This document shows positions 32,801-44,480 of a DNA stretch of 64,000 nucleotides, piece after piece. Under the pieces are notes generated by a model. It did not search any database. It was not told the origin of the DNA and saw nothing but the letters and a program-made list of their open reading frames with translations. Positions within the stretch are counted from its first letter, which is position 1, and every line of letters starts with the position of its first letter. The translations under genes and the position numbers were made by a program. The DNA is from Archivesica marissinica. Taxonomy: Eukaryota > Mollusca > Bivalvia > Venerida > Vesicomyidae. The stretch spans positions 41,059,295 through 41,123,294 of the forward strand of contig CM026400.1 of assembly GCA_014843695.1 (NCBI GenBank). Direction: 5' to 3'.

Positions 32801-35800
32801 TATAAGGAACCACTGTTGGTAGAACTATGGGGACATACACAGACCACACCATATACCCCAGCATTATAAGGAACCACTGTTGGTAGAACTATGGGGACAT
32901 ACACAGACCACATCATACACCCCAGCATTATAAGGAACCACTGTTGGTAGAACTATGGGGACATACACAGACCACACCATATACCCCAGCATTATAAGGA
33001 NNNNNNNNNNNNNNNNNNNNNNNNNNNNNNNNNNNNNNNNNNNNNNNNNNNNNNNNNNNNNNNNNNNNNNNNNNNNNNNNNNNNNNNNNNNNNNNNNNNN
33101 NNNNNNNNNNNNNNNNNNNNNNNNNNNNNNNNNNNNNNNNNNNNNNNNNNNNNNNNNNNNNNNNNNNNNNNNNNNNNNNNNNNNNNNNNNNNNNNNNNNN
33201 NNNNNNNNNNNNNNNNNNNNNNNNNNNNNNNNNNNNNNNNNNNNNNNNNNNNNNNNNNNNNNNNNNNNNNNNNNNNNNNNNNNNNNNNNNNNNNNNNNNN
33301 NNNNNNNNNNNNNNNNNNNNNNNNNNNNNNNNNNNNNNNNNNNNNNNNNNNNNNNNNNNNNNNNNNNNNNNNNNNNNNNNNNNNNNNNNNNNNNNNNNNN
33401 NNNNNNNNNNNNNNNNNNNNNNNNNNNNNNNNNNNNNNNNNNNNNNNNNNNNNNNNNNNNNNNNNNNNNNNNNNNNNNNNNNNNNNNNNNNNNNNNNNNN
33501 NNNNNNNNNNNNNNNNNNNNNNNNNNNNNNNNNNNNNNNNNNNNNNNNNNNNNNNNNNNNNNNNNNNNNNNNNNNNNNNNNNNNNNNNNNNNNNNNNNNN
33601 NNNNNNNNNNNNNNNNNNNNNNNNNNNNNNNNNNNNNNNNNNNNNNNNNNNNNNNNNNNNNNNNNNNNNNNNNNNNNNNNNNNNNNNNNNNNNNNNNNNN
33701 NNNNNNNNNNNNNNNNNNNNNNNNNNNNNNNNNNNNNNNNNNNNNNNNNNNNNNNNNNNNNNNNNNNNNNNNNNNNNNNNNNNNNNNNNNNNNNNNNNNN
33801 NNNNNNNNNNNNNNNNNNNNNNNNNNNNNNNNNNNNNNNNNNNNNNNNNNNNNNNNNNNNNNNNNNNNNNNNNNNNNNNNNNNNNNNNNNNNNNNNNNNN
33901 NNNNNNNNNNNNNNNNNNNNNNNNNNNNNNNNNNNNNNNNNNNNNNNNNNNNNNNNNNNNNNNNNNNNNNNNNNNNNNNNNNNNNNNNNNNNNNNNNNNN
34001 CCCCAGCATTATAAGGAACCACTGTTGGTAGAACTATGGGGACATACACAGAACACACCATATACCCCAGCATTATAAGGAACCACTGTTGGTAGAACTA
34101 TGGGGACATACCCAGCCCACATCATATACCCCAGCATTATAAGGAAACACTGTTGGTAGAACTATGGGGTCATACACAGACCACACCATATACCCCAGCA
34201 TTATAAGGAACCACTGTTGGTAGAACTATGGGGACATACCCAGCCCACATCATACACCCCAGCATTATAAGGAACCACTGTTGGTAGAACTATGGGGACA
34301 TACCCAGCCCACATCATACACCCCAGCATTATAAGGAACCACTGTTGGTAGAACTATGGGGACATACCCAGCCCACATCATACACCCCAGCATTATAAGG
34401 AACCACTGTTGGTAGAACTATGGGGACATACACAGAACACACCATATACCCCAGCATTATAAGGAAACACTGTTGGTAGAACTATGGGGACATACCCAGC
34501 CCACATCATACACCCCAGCATTATAAGGAACCACTGTTGGTAGAACTATGGGGACATACACAGAACACACCATATACCCCAGCATTATAAGGAACCACTG
34601 TTGGTAGAACTATGGGGACATACCCAGCCCACATCATACACCCCAGCATTATAAGGAACCACTGTTGGTAGAACTATGGGGACATACACAGAACACACCA
34701 TATACCCCATCATTATAAGGAAACACTGTTGGTAGAACTATGGGGACATACCCAGCCCACATCATACACCCCAGCATTATAAGGAACCACTGTTGGTAGA
34801 ACTATGGGGACATACACAGAACACACCATATACCCCAGCATTATAAGGAACCACTGTTGGTAAAACTATGGGGACATACCCAGCCCACATTATACACCCC
34901 AGCATTATAAGGAACCACTGTTGGTAGAACTATGGGGTCATACACAGACCACACCATATACCCCAGCATTATAAGGAAACACTGTTGGTAGAACTATGGG
35001 GACATACACAGACCACACCATATACCCTAGCATTATAAGAAAACACTGTTGGTAGAACTATGGGGACATACACAGACCACACCATATACCCCAGCATTAT
35101 AAGGAACAACTGTTGGTAGAACTATGGGGACATACACAGACCACACCATATACCCCAGCATTATAAGGAACCACTGTTGGTAGAACTATGGGGACATACA
35201 CAGACCACATCATACACCCCAGCATTATAAGGAACCACTGTTGGTAGAACTATGGGGACATACACAGACCACACCATATACCCCAGCATTATAAGGAACC
35301 ACTGTTGGTAGAACTATGGGGACATACCAGACCACACCACCCCAGCATTATAAGGAACCACTGTTGGTAGAACTATGGGGACATACACAGACCACACCAT
35401 ATACCCCAGCATTATAAGGAACCACTGTTGGTAGAACTATGGGGACATACACAGACCACATCATACACCCCAGCATTATAAGAAACACTGTTGGTAGAAC
35501 TATGGGGACATACACAGACCACACCATATACCCCAGCATTATAAGGAACACTGTTGGTAGAACTATGGGGACATACACAGACCACACATACCCCAGCATT
35601 ATAAGGAACCACTGTTGGTAGAACTATGGGGACATACACAGACCACACCATATACCCCAGCATTATAAGGAACCACTGTTGGTAGAACTATGGGGACATA
35701 CACAGACCACACCATATACCCCAGCATTATAAGGAACCACTGTTGGTAGAACTATGGGGACATACACAGACCACACCATATACCCCAGCATTATAAGGAA

Positions 35801-36184
35801 CCACTGTTGGTAGAACTATGGGGACATACACAGACCACACCATATACCCCAGCATTATAAGGAACCACTGTTGGTAGAACTATGGGGACATACACAGACC
35901 ACACCATATACCCCAGCATTATAAGGAACCACTGTTGGTAGAACTATGGGGACATACACAGACCACACCATATACCCCAGCATTATAAGGAACCACTGTT
36001 GGTAGAACTATGGGGACATACACAGACCACACCATATACCCCAGCATTATAAGGAACCACTGTTGGTAGAACTATGGGGACATACACAGACCACACCATA
36101 TACCCCAGCATTATAAGGAACCACTGTTGGTAGAACTATGGGGACATACACAGACCACACCATATACCCCAGCATTATAAGGAA
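26899..36184. repeat. 64-bp satellite array (contains the N gap)
   Basis: About 145 monomers of 64 bp: ACCACTGTTGGTAGAACTAT, GGGGACATACMCAG, (A/C)CCACAYCATAYACCCC, AGCATTATAAGGA. Two main classes, CCCAGCCCACATCATACAC and ACAGACCACACCATATAC, are interleaved at first and replaced by nearly pure second-class units from about 32,300 to 33,000 and 35,000 to 36,184. Rare markers reveal block duplication: GGTAAAACTATGG at 29,028 and 32,101 are 48 units apart, and TTTGTAGTACTATGG near 28,514 and 30,692 are 34 units apart. Confidence 0.97.
33001..34000. other. Assembly gap (1,000 N)
   Basis: Exactly 1,000 N inside the 64-bp array. The left edge ends at monomer position 64 and the right edge resumes at about position 48, so the true gap should be 47 modulo 64; 1,000 is 40 modulo 64. 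The length is therefore most likely a placeholder. Confidence 0.95.
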
Positions 36185-36300
36185 ACCATATGTCCACCCA
36201 TTACTATGCGTGCCATGTTATTATATTGTATATTTGCGGACATATTATTTACATACAAGAACAGCGTCACTAAATCCGTGCGCACATGAAAATTGTTTAT
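36185..36300. repeat. Right flanking repeat of the 64-bp satellite
   Basis: 36,215-36,271 repeats 26,781-26,838 in direct orientation (TGTTATTATATTGTATATTT, GGACATATTATTTACATACA, AGAACAGCGTCACTAA) with about five differences. The two copies bracket the entire 64-bp array. Confidence 0.85.
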
Positions 36301-37416
36301 GTTATTATAAACAGACGGTGTATTGTGACAATTAAAACAACAACCTCAGGCGAAATATCTTTATTTCGTCCCAGATACAACGTCCCAGATATACCGCGTA
36401 ACTCGAGACAACGTATCACAAATCTTACGAAAATAGCCGTCGGTATGAGATGTTTATGTTCAACATAATCGTCGGAAATCACAATAGTATTTGGACTATA
36501 CAATCAAAACAAATAGAGTACAATTAACTGCCCGTAGTTTATTCCGGAACAATAAATGTCACAATAAAGAAATAAAGAAGATACAAATGTATTTATATAT
36601 TATATTTTAACGAGATAAACTATCGTATGTATCAAACATTAATGTTTGTATGACATCAAACAACACTGTAAACTGTTTTATTCCATGTACCTTCACGGTT
36701 ATATCGCTGAAATGGTTTATGTGTGCTGTGTTCTATAGACATGTAATTTTCACAAACGAAATGGTGTATCAAAGGTCAACCAACTAGACAAGGTTCTTCA
36801 GATATTAAGTCGTGGACCGATCTTTTTGCCAGCCCGGTTGTAACACGCTTGATTCGTATCCCGAGGATCATGCGTTAGTTTCCCGAACTCAATCAAAACA
36901 AAAATGAGTAATCATAGAGTTTGCGGATACCTTTGGGCAGTATCACAGTGGTGTATGTAGAAGAAGAAGAAGATGAACATCTGGAATGTGGATTATATCT
37001 GCACCGTGCCCTATACCTTAACATACCTAAGCTGGCGTATCGGGCATCGTTCATGTGGGCAAAACGACAGCGACAATAAATGTTAGTATGTGTTATGTTA
37101 AAGAATCCATTGTATAATGAAATTTAGTGGCTTCATTCTTGAGCTGTATTATCAGGCTTCATGAATCGTAGAAATTATGTTGGCACTATTAATCGTCGAC
37201 AACGTGAATCTAGATTTGCAGTTACATTCATGGTGGGACATGCCCACGTGTGGTATTCTCTCCATTTCTATTACTTGTCTTGCTGACTATATTGTCTTAC
37301 TAAATTTGTGTTGTCAATAATATCTAATAGTTTGCGGGAACGAGCGATTGGTAGGCTTGATGACGACAGACGTTGGGAGTTCTAGTCGAGCGATACGAAA
37401 TATTTGTTGCCAGTAT
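36301..37416. other. Spacer with a possible diverged SINE-B-like element
   Basis: No convincing gene. At about 36,835-37,085 there is a SINE-like arrangement: a GTAACACGCTTGATTCGTAT segment, a CACCGTGCCC block, then GTTCATGTGGGCAAAACGAC and AGCGACAATAAATG. The end resembles the SINE-B terminus. The rest is AT-rich unique sequence. Confidence 0.45.
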
Positions 37417-37660
37417 GTGGAAGTCGTGATAGCGCAGCAGTAGCTCATTGGCTTCAAGTGCGGAATACACGGAGTTCTCGCCAAGCTGTAGCACTTTCGA
37501 TGTGTGCACTTAGACAAGGCATTTACATGCCGCATTGCCCCATCTCTCTCCCATCTCCTTCGTGGTGATGGATTCCATCAGGAATGAGGTCTCGATGGCG
37601 GTTAATCTAACGTTGTAACAACTTGTTTCGCAATGGAGCTAAAATCATTATTTATAAGCT
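37417..37660 (+). mobile_element. SINE-D, diverged full-length copy
   Basis: Head GGAAGTCGTGATAGCGCAGC, AGTAGCTCATTGGCTTCAAG. Body TTAGACAAGGCATTTACATG, then TTCGTGGTGATGGATTCCAT, CAGGAATGAGGTCTCG, and 3' end CAACTTGTTTCGCAATGGAG, CTAAAATCATTATTTATAAG. Confidence 0.85.
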
Positions 37661-37784
37661 AACGACTTGTCACATCGTGGACATCCGCGTATTACAAGGC
37701 GTGGTCAAGACCACTATATCATGAACACTCATTTGCACAATCGATTCCAAACTGCCATTGCTACTGCTGCTAAAACACCTTAGT

Positions 37785-38020
37785 AGAAGTCGTGCTAGCA
37801 CAATGGTAGCGTGTTCGCTTCAGGTGCTAAAGATCCGGAGTTCGAGCCCCGATGGAACCGTTACGATGTTGCCATTAGGCAAGGAATTTAAATGCCACGC
37901 TGCCACTTCATTCTCCCTCGTGGCGATGGATTCCATCAGGAATGAGGTCTCGAGAGTGATTAATATAAGAGGTAAGAACTTACTTCGCAATGGAGCTATA
38001 ATAAATGTGTATACACTAAC
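37785..38020 (+). mobile_element. SINE-D, full-length copy
   Basis: GAAGTCGTGCTAGCACAATG head, B box CGGAGTTCGAGCCCCG, then GGCAAGGAATTTAAATGCC, CTCCCTCGTGGCGATGG, ATTCCATCAGGAATGAGGTC, GAGAGTGATTAATATAAG and TTCGCAATGGAGCTATAATA. It lies ~125 bp after another copy. 38,021-38,383 holds nothing else recognised. Confidence 0.88.
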
Positions 38021-38383
38021 ACACCTTGGCTACAAAATAACGATCTCAGGAATGGAACAGTAGTATACTGGCAGAAATCTACACCTTAGTTGACCCGTTA
38101 TTAAGTGGTAGTTTTGTTTTAAACCCCTACCACAAAATGTCTCCCAGTTTCTGCCAACCTTTACTTTTTAACCAAACAACGCACCATGGAACACTTTTGA
38201 AACGCAAATATAACATTTGTTTTTCATCAAGTTATGTTTCTAGCAATGTTCCTTTACGATTCTCAATGTCAATGTTATTTATTTTTCTTTTATCCAGCAG
38301 AAAGACAGTTTAATATCGTAACCATTGCTACAGATCATAGAATGTCATCGCATAACCCAGACTGTGGAAACACCAGCCTGGGG

Positions 38384-38673
38384 GTGTGTGTTTTACGTTT
38401 ATTTATCGTCGCTACCGGTTACTCATATTAGCGACGCCTCCTGAAGAGATTAGTAATTTAGATTTTGGAGGATAGTGCATGATACAGACAGAGACCCATT
38501 ACAGAGTCTCCTCTGGTTCTTTTACGTGTACGATGTAAAGCATCGACACGAGACCTCGGTTTAACGTCCCATCTGAAAGACTGTTAATTGTATTAGGGTC
38601 AGACGGGGGATCGAACCTGCGATCCCTGGATTACCAGTCCAGCGTGTGAACCACTGGACTACAGATCCGTCAG
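38384..38673 (-). mobile_element. SINE-B, minus copy
   Basis: Reverse-complement order: TTTATTTATCGTCGCTACCG, GACGCCTCCTGAAGAG, CGAGACCTCGGTTTAACGTC, CGGGGGATCGAACCTGCGAT (B box) and CCACTGGACTACAGATCCGT (head). Full length. Confidence 0.9.
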
Positions 38674-39261
38674 CCTGGGGACACAATCCACACTGTATAA
38701 ATACACGTCCCCTAACTGCGTTAGCGAGACGACAATATTAGTTTTGTCGTAAAAGTTATATAAATAGCCCAAGGTAGGGTCATTGTTTGGTAGGTATTTA
38801 GTCAGAGATCGTCTGACACACGGTCAATCATTCTTGTAATTATATATATGAAAATAAACAATTAATAGAAACTAATATGTATCAGTGGCATTCTTGCGTG
38901 TAGGTTTAAGTATAATACGTTGATCAATTGTTTAGTTAAGTTAAGCAATACTTATTTCTTTGAATGTGCATAATCAAGTGTTCATAATAAAGTAAAGTGT
39001 TTGTTTATTATAGTGTCACCCCTATTTAAAGGGCCGGCCATTTCTGACTTATAAGACACCTCTTTTTTATGAACATCAGTACATCACGAATCCTATGCTT
39101 ATATGCCAGACGCCAGGCTGGTTGGCAATCGGTAACTAGCTGGCGGCTCACCAACCGACCTAGCCTGGGTGCCAGTCTGTCGATTTTTAACTTCTGGCCA
39201 AATGACATGATCAGAAACTCAATACGGCCCAATTAATAGTCTCGGTGTTAAATATATTTAT
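38674..39261. other. Spacer, includes one copy of a dispersed AT-rich motif
   Basis: No gene recognised. 38,935-38,985 (AAGCAATACTTATTTCTTTG, AATGTGCATAATCAAGTG) is a diverged copy of the sequence at 4001-4050. 39,000-39,240 is GC-richer (GGCCGGCC, GCCAGACGCCAGGCTGG) and may be part of an unrecognised repeat. Confidence 0.5.
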
Positions 39262-39402
39262 TTGACTGACCAGGCAAAATATATCGACGCCTGTTCCCAG
39301 GCTACAACCGACCATATCAGAACGAAATCCTGACGAGATTCGAGCCTTCGACATCCCGCTCCGTAGGCGGACGCCATAACCACTGGGCCATGGAGACGGT
39401 AT
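39262..39402 (-). mobile_element. SINE-E, tRNA-Arg-like head (minus)
   Basis: On the minus strand: CCGTCTCCATGGCCCAGTGG, TTATGGCGTCCGCCTACGGA and B-box-like AAGGCTCGAATCTCGTC, followed by a body with GGCGTCGAT. The TCCGCCTACGGAGC anticodon-arm-like segment suggests a tRNA-Arg ancestor. Only one copy is in the window, so a decayed tRNA pseudogene is the alternative. Confidence 0.6.
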
Positions 39403-39563
39403 ACTATGTATAACGAGAAAGCAAACTGCTTGTATGAATGGTCACGGAACTGAGATTCTGGACCCAACTATGATTACCTCTTACACCTGATTAAAGCTTT
39501 GATCAAATTGATAGATTCTGATAATGTATTGTAACTATGTTAGTATAATACAACTCATCAGCA

Positions 39564-39728
<165 letters not shown>

Positions 39729-39941
39729 GTTCTGCTGACTCCCTCATTCTTGTCTCTCATTACTCGCAATATGATATAATTAATATGCACACGTAGCGAT
39801 CAGGACTGACCAATAAAAGCCTACCAAGGTGGTCTGGGCAACAGCTGTTTGAGACAGGTTGTTCCACGGGTGCTCGAGATGATTATATCAGCAAGTGTCC
39901 ATACCGTTCCTTCCGCTATACATCCGTTCCTACCGGTATGT

Positions 39942-40240
39942 TTGTTTTGCGTTTGTTTATCATTTATCATTATCTCTACCGGTTGCCCATATGAGCGACG
40001 CTTCCTGAAGAAATTAGTCTTTTTAGATTTTGGAAGATAGTGCAATGACACAGACATATACGTATTCCAGAGTCTCCTCTGGTTCTTTGACGTGCACGTT
40101 GTAAAGCATTGACACGAAACATCGGTCTTAGGTTCCACCTAAAAGACTGTCAATAATATTATGGTCAGATGGGGAATAGAACCTGCGCTCCCAGGATTCG
40201 CCGTGCGACGTGCTAACCACTAGACTACTGACCCCTCTGT
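39942..40240 (-). mobile_element. SINE-B, minus copy adjoining the 45-bp array
   Basis: TTTGCGTTTGTTTATCATTT end, CCGGTTGCCCATATGAGC, GACGCTTCCTGAAGAAATTA, CACGAAACATCGGTC, B-box complement GGAATAGAACCTGCGC and head complement CCACTAGACTACTGACCC. The head edge runs straight into the following tandem array, which repeats that same edge. Confidence 0.82.
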
Positions 40241-42573
40241 CTACATTGTGGGTGGGTTATAATCACTGGACACTGACCCGTTTGTAGACATTGTGGGTTA
40301 TAATCACTGGACACTGACCCGTCTGTGTACGTTGTGGGTTATAACCACTGGACTACTGACCCGTCTGTATGCATTGTGGGTGGGTTATAATAACTGGACA
40401 CTGACCCGTCTGTCTACATATGGGTATATGAGTTATAACCACTGGACTACGGACCCGTCTGTATACACATTGTGGTTGGGTTATAATCACTGGACTACTG
40501 ACCCGTCTGTTTACATTGTGGGTGGGTTATAATCACTGGACACTGACCCGTCTGTATACATTGTGGGTGGATTATAATCACTGGACACTGACCCGTCTGT
40601 ATACATTGTGGGTGGATTATAACCACTGGACTACTGACCCGTCTGTATACACATTGTGGGTGGGTTATAATCACTGGACACTGACCCGTATGTATACATT
40701 GTGGGTGGGTTATAATCACTGGACACTGACCCGTATGTATACATTGTGGGTGGGTTATAATCACTGGACACTGACCCGTCTGTATACATTGTGGGGGTGG
40801 GTTATAATCACTGGACTACTGACCCGTCTGTATACATTGTGGGTGGATTATAATCACTGGACACTGACCCGTCTGTATACATTGTGGGTGGGTTATAATC
40901 ACTGGACACTGACCCGTCTGTATACATTGTGAGTGAGTTATAACCACTGGACTACTGACCCATCTGTATACACATTGTGGGTGGGTTATAATCACTGGAC
41001 ACTGACCCGTATGTATACATTGTGGGTGGGTTATAATCACTGGACACTGACCCGTATGTATACATTGTGGGTGGGTTATAATCACTGGACATTGACCCGT
41101 ATGTATACATTGTGGGTGGGTTATAATCACTGGACGCTGACCCGTATGTATACATTGTGGGTGGGTTATAATCACTGGACACTGACCCGTATTTATACAT
41201 TGTGGGTGGGTTATAATCACTGGACACTGACCCGTATGTATACATTGTGGGTGGGTTATAATCACTGGACACTGACCCGTATGTATACATTGTGGGTGGG
41301 TTATAATCACTGGACACTGACCCGTCTGTATACACATTGTGGGTGGGTTATTATCACTGGACACTGACCCGTATGTATACATTGTGGGTGGGTTATAATC
41401 ACTGGACATTGACCCGTTTGTATACATTGTGGGTGGGTTATAATCACTGGACACTGACCCGTCTGTATACATTGTGGGGGTAGGTTATAATCACTGGACT
41501 ACTGACCCGTCTGTATACATTGTGGGTGGGTTATAATCACTGGATATTGACCCGTATGTATACATTGTGGGTGGGTTATAATTACTGGACTACTGACCCG
41601 TCTGTGTACATTGTGGGCTATAACCACTGGATTACTGACCCGTCTGTCTACATATGGGTATATGGGTTATAACCACTGGACTACGGACCCGTCTGTATGA
41701 CATTGTGGGTTTATAACCACTGGCTTACTGACCCGTCTGTATACATTGTGGGTTATAACCACTGTATTACTGACCCGTCTGTATACATTGTGGGCTATAA
41801 CCACTGGCTTACTGACCCGTCTGTATACATTGTGGGTTATAATCACTTGACTACTGACCCGTCTGTATACATTGTGGGTTATAATCAGTTGACTACTGAC
41901 CCGTCTGTATACATTGTGGGTTATACTCACTTGACTACTGACCCGTCTGTATACATTGTGGGTTATAATCACGTGACTACTGACCCGTCTGTATACATTG
42001 TTGGTTATAATCACTTGACTACTGACCCGTCTGTATACATTGTGGGTTATACTCACTTGACTACTGACCCGTCTGTATACATTGTGGGTTATACTCACTT
42101 GACTACTGACCCGTCTGTATATATTGTGGGTTATAATCACTTGACTACTGACACGTATGTATACATTGTGGGTTATAATCACTTGACTACTGACCCGTCT
42201 GTATACATTGTGGGTTATAATCACTTGACTACTGACCCGTCTGTATACATTGTGGGTTATAATCACTTGACTACTGACCCGTCTGTGTACATTGTGGGCT
42301 ATAACCACTGGATTACTGACCCGTCTGTATACATTGTGGGCTATAACCACTGGATTACTGACCCGTCTGTATACATTGTGGGTTATAATCACTTGACTAC
42401 TGACCCGTCTGTATACCATATGGGTTATAATCACTTGACTACTGACCCGTCTGTATACATTGTGGGCTATAACCACTGGATTACTGACCCGTCTGTATAC
42501 ATTGTGGGTTATAATCACTTAACTACTGACCCGTCTGTATACCTTATGGCTTATAATCACTGGGTTACTGACC
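40241..42573. repeat. 45/42-bp minisatellite derived from a SINE-B head
   Basis: About 53 monomers. The first part has 45-bp units (ACTGACCCGTCTGTATACAT, TGTGGGTGGGTTATAATCAC, TGGAC); from about 41,600 the units are 42 bp with TGTGGGTTATAATCACTTG. Each includes CCACTGGACTACTGACCCGT, the reverse complement of the SINE-B 5' head, plus about 20 bp of non-SINE flank. Both periods are multiples of 3, so ORFs stay open on both strands; these are artefacts. Confidence 0.93.
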
Positions 42574-42806
42574 AGTGTGTTCTACGTTTATTTATCGCCG
42601 TTACCGGTTGTCCTTGCGTTTATTTATCGTCGCTACCGGTTGCCCTTGCGTTTATTTATCGTCGCTATCGGTTGCCCTTGCGTTTATTTATCGTCGTTAC
42701 CGGTTGCCCTTGCGTTTATTTATCGTCGTTACCGGTTGCCCGTGCGTCTATTTATCGTCGCTACCGTTTGTCCCTGCTTTTAGTTATCGTCGCTACCGGT
42801 TGCCTA
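42574..42806. repeat. 32-bp tandem expansion of a SINE-B 3' end
   Basis: Seven units of GCGTTTATTTATCGTCGCTA, CCGGTTGCCCTT. This is the reverse complement of the SINE-B terminal segment (GGTTGCC-type ... CGGTAGCGACGATAAATAA). The array runs directly into the SINE-B body at 42,807. Confidence 0.93.
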
Positions 42807-43052
42807 TATGAGCAACGTCTCTAGACCTGAAGAGATTAGTCATTTTTTATGTTTGGAGGATAGTGCAATGATACAGACAGAGAACCATTCCAGCGTCTCC
42901 TCTGGTTCTATTACGTGCACGGTGTAAAGCACCGACACGAGACCTCGGTTTAAAGTTCCATCTGAAAGTCTTTAATATTATTAGCGTCAGCCGGGGGATC
43001 GAACCTGCGATCCCTGGAGAACCAGTCCAACCACTGCACTACTGACCGTCTG
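42780..43052 (-). mobile_element. SINE-B, minus copy with expanded 3' end
   Basis: After the tandem 3' end units: TGCCTATATGAGCAACGTC, AGACCTGAAGAGATTAGTC, GAGACCTCGGTTTAAAG, GGGGGATCGAACCTGCGATC, and a shortened head CCACTGCACTACTGACC. It is followed by GTCTGTATACATCATGGGTT, a further unit of the preceding 45/42-bp array, so this SINE lies within that array. Confidence 0.85.
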
Positions 43053-44412
43053 TATACATCATGGGTTATAAGCATACTGAAAGCTAACCACCAAAACTAT
43101 TGACACACGTGCACCATTACACCCATGTACCGTCTATTTTCGTGAACTAATTATTTGTAAATTGCCTCCTTATGGATGTTTATTTCCAATATCATTAAGC
43201 TTTGCAAATAATGGTTTACTAATGTTAACGGTAGAATCAATATACATATGATTTATAGTTCTATTTCTCTGTGTGCAGGAGGAGCACCGCATAAACACAC
43301 TATGAACACTTCACGGTGATCTTAATGGATTTGCATGTTTGGTCGGCAGGAGGTGGGCTGGCATCCATGACTTATCCGCTTTAAATCTCATCAAAATCTT
43401 CTGTGTGCAATAGATGATATGGTCAGCGCGTGCCCGTATTAATACCCATCGGATTACCTCTAATGTTATCCAATATCCCGCTGTTTGGCATATCAGTGAC
43501 ATTAAATGCTTGGCATTCTTCCTCGCTCTAGCAAAGCCACCCATGTAAGCTATTTCAGTTTTCAATTTTTTTTTATCAGAATAGTTTAAAGCGGTATAAT
43601 TATTCTTTGGCTTTGAGATAAGAATTACAGTCAAGTATCACATACGCAGCATTATCATATCCACTTGTTCGTCTAAAGGTGCCATAAAATGAAAACTAGT
43701 GTCAAAGTACTCGTTATTTTACAACTTGTTCACTCAAGCATTGTCTATTCATTGAATACATTAAAAAACATGACATTGCTGTACTCCATGGTACCAATGG
43801 CACATACCACTGGCACAGCAGGCACAGCAGGCACAGCAGGCTAAACGTGCTTCTCGCGTAAATTTAATATATCCCGTGAAATATTGAAAAAAGACAAAAT
43901 ATTTAAAGCGGGACGTGATGCAATCCAACTGCGTATCCGAATGAGCGACATCGCTGGCTTTTCTATTACCTCCCTTTGCAGAGAAAGTCCGATGTATCCC
44001 GAAATGTATATCGGATCCTTTGTTTTTATTGATGTTCCCTAATCAGATGTTGAGGTAGGATAAATGTGAATCTATCCAAATGCGTTTAATTAATGTATAA
44101 TATTTAAACTTGACTATGTTTATTCAAAGAAATAAATATTGTTTAACCCAATATATAGCATATTTTTACAGATAAATACTTATCGGATATTCTGTAAGAT
44201 ACCTGTCGAAAAATAGTAACTTAATAGCCATAAGATGAGAAAGTGGATGAAGATTGATAGCATGTTGTGCAAAGTTGACAACGATAAAAACAGAGGAAAG
44301 AACTTAAGAGGAACTATATACTTTTAGGGAGTATTCAGGGGCAGTAACTGACCGATGTCTCTCATTATTTGTGTGTTACTTACATGAATTATTGTACCAT
44401 GGTATTGTTAAA
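43053..44412. other. Spacer, AT-rich, with dispersed fragments
   Basis: No gene recognised. GGCACAGCA is repeated three times near 43,812. 43,965-44,030 (ACCTCCCTTTGCAGAG, AAAGTCCGATGTATCCCG, AAATGTATATCGG) matches 47,650-47,710 in inverse orientation, so it is an unnamed dispersed repeat. 44,108-44,160 carries the inverted copy of the 4001-4050 motif. Confidence 0.55.
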
Positions 44413-44480
44413 GAGTAATAATAATAATAATAATAATAATATAAAGACCTTGTTTTACGAGAGAACGCATTTAGCAAAAG
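44413..44480 (-). mobile_element. LINE 3' tail, minus copy
   Basis: (AATAAT)n followed by ATAAAGACCTTGTTTTACGA and GAGAACGCATTTAGC. This is the reverse complement of a CTCTCGT...AAAGTCTTTATT(ATT)n LINE end. The AT-rich DNA that follows to ~45,200 could be its 3' UTR but has no coding remnant that I can recognise. Confidence 0.6.

Noticed and set aside
32864..34073. ~380-codon ORFs across the N gap
   Set aside because: Most of the frame is undetermined sequence; the rest is the 64-bp satellite.
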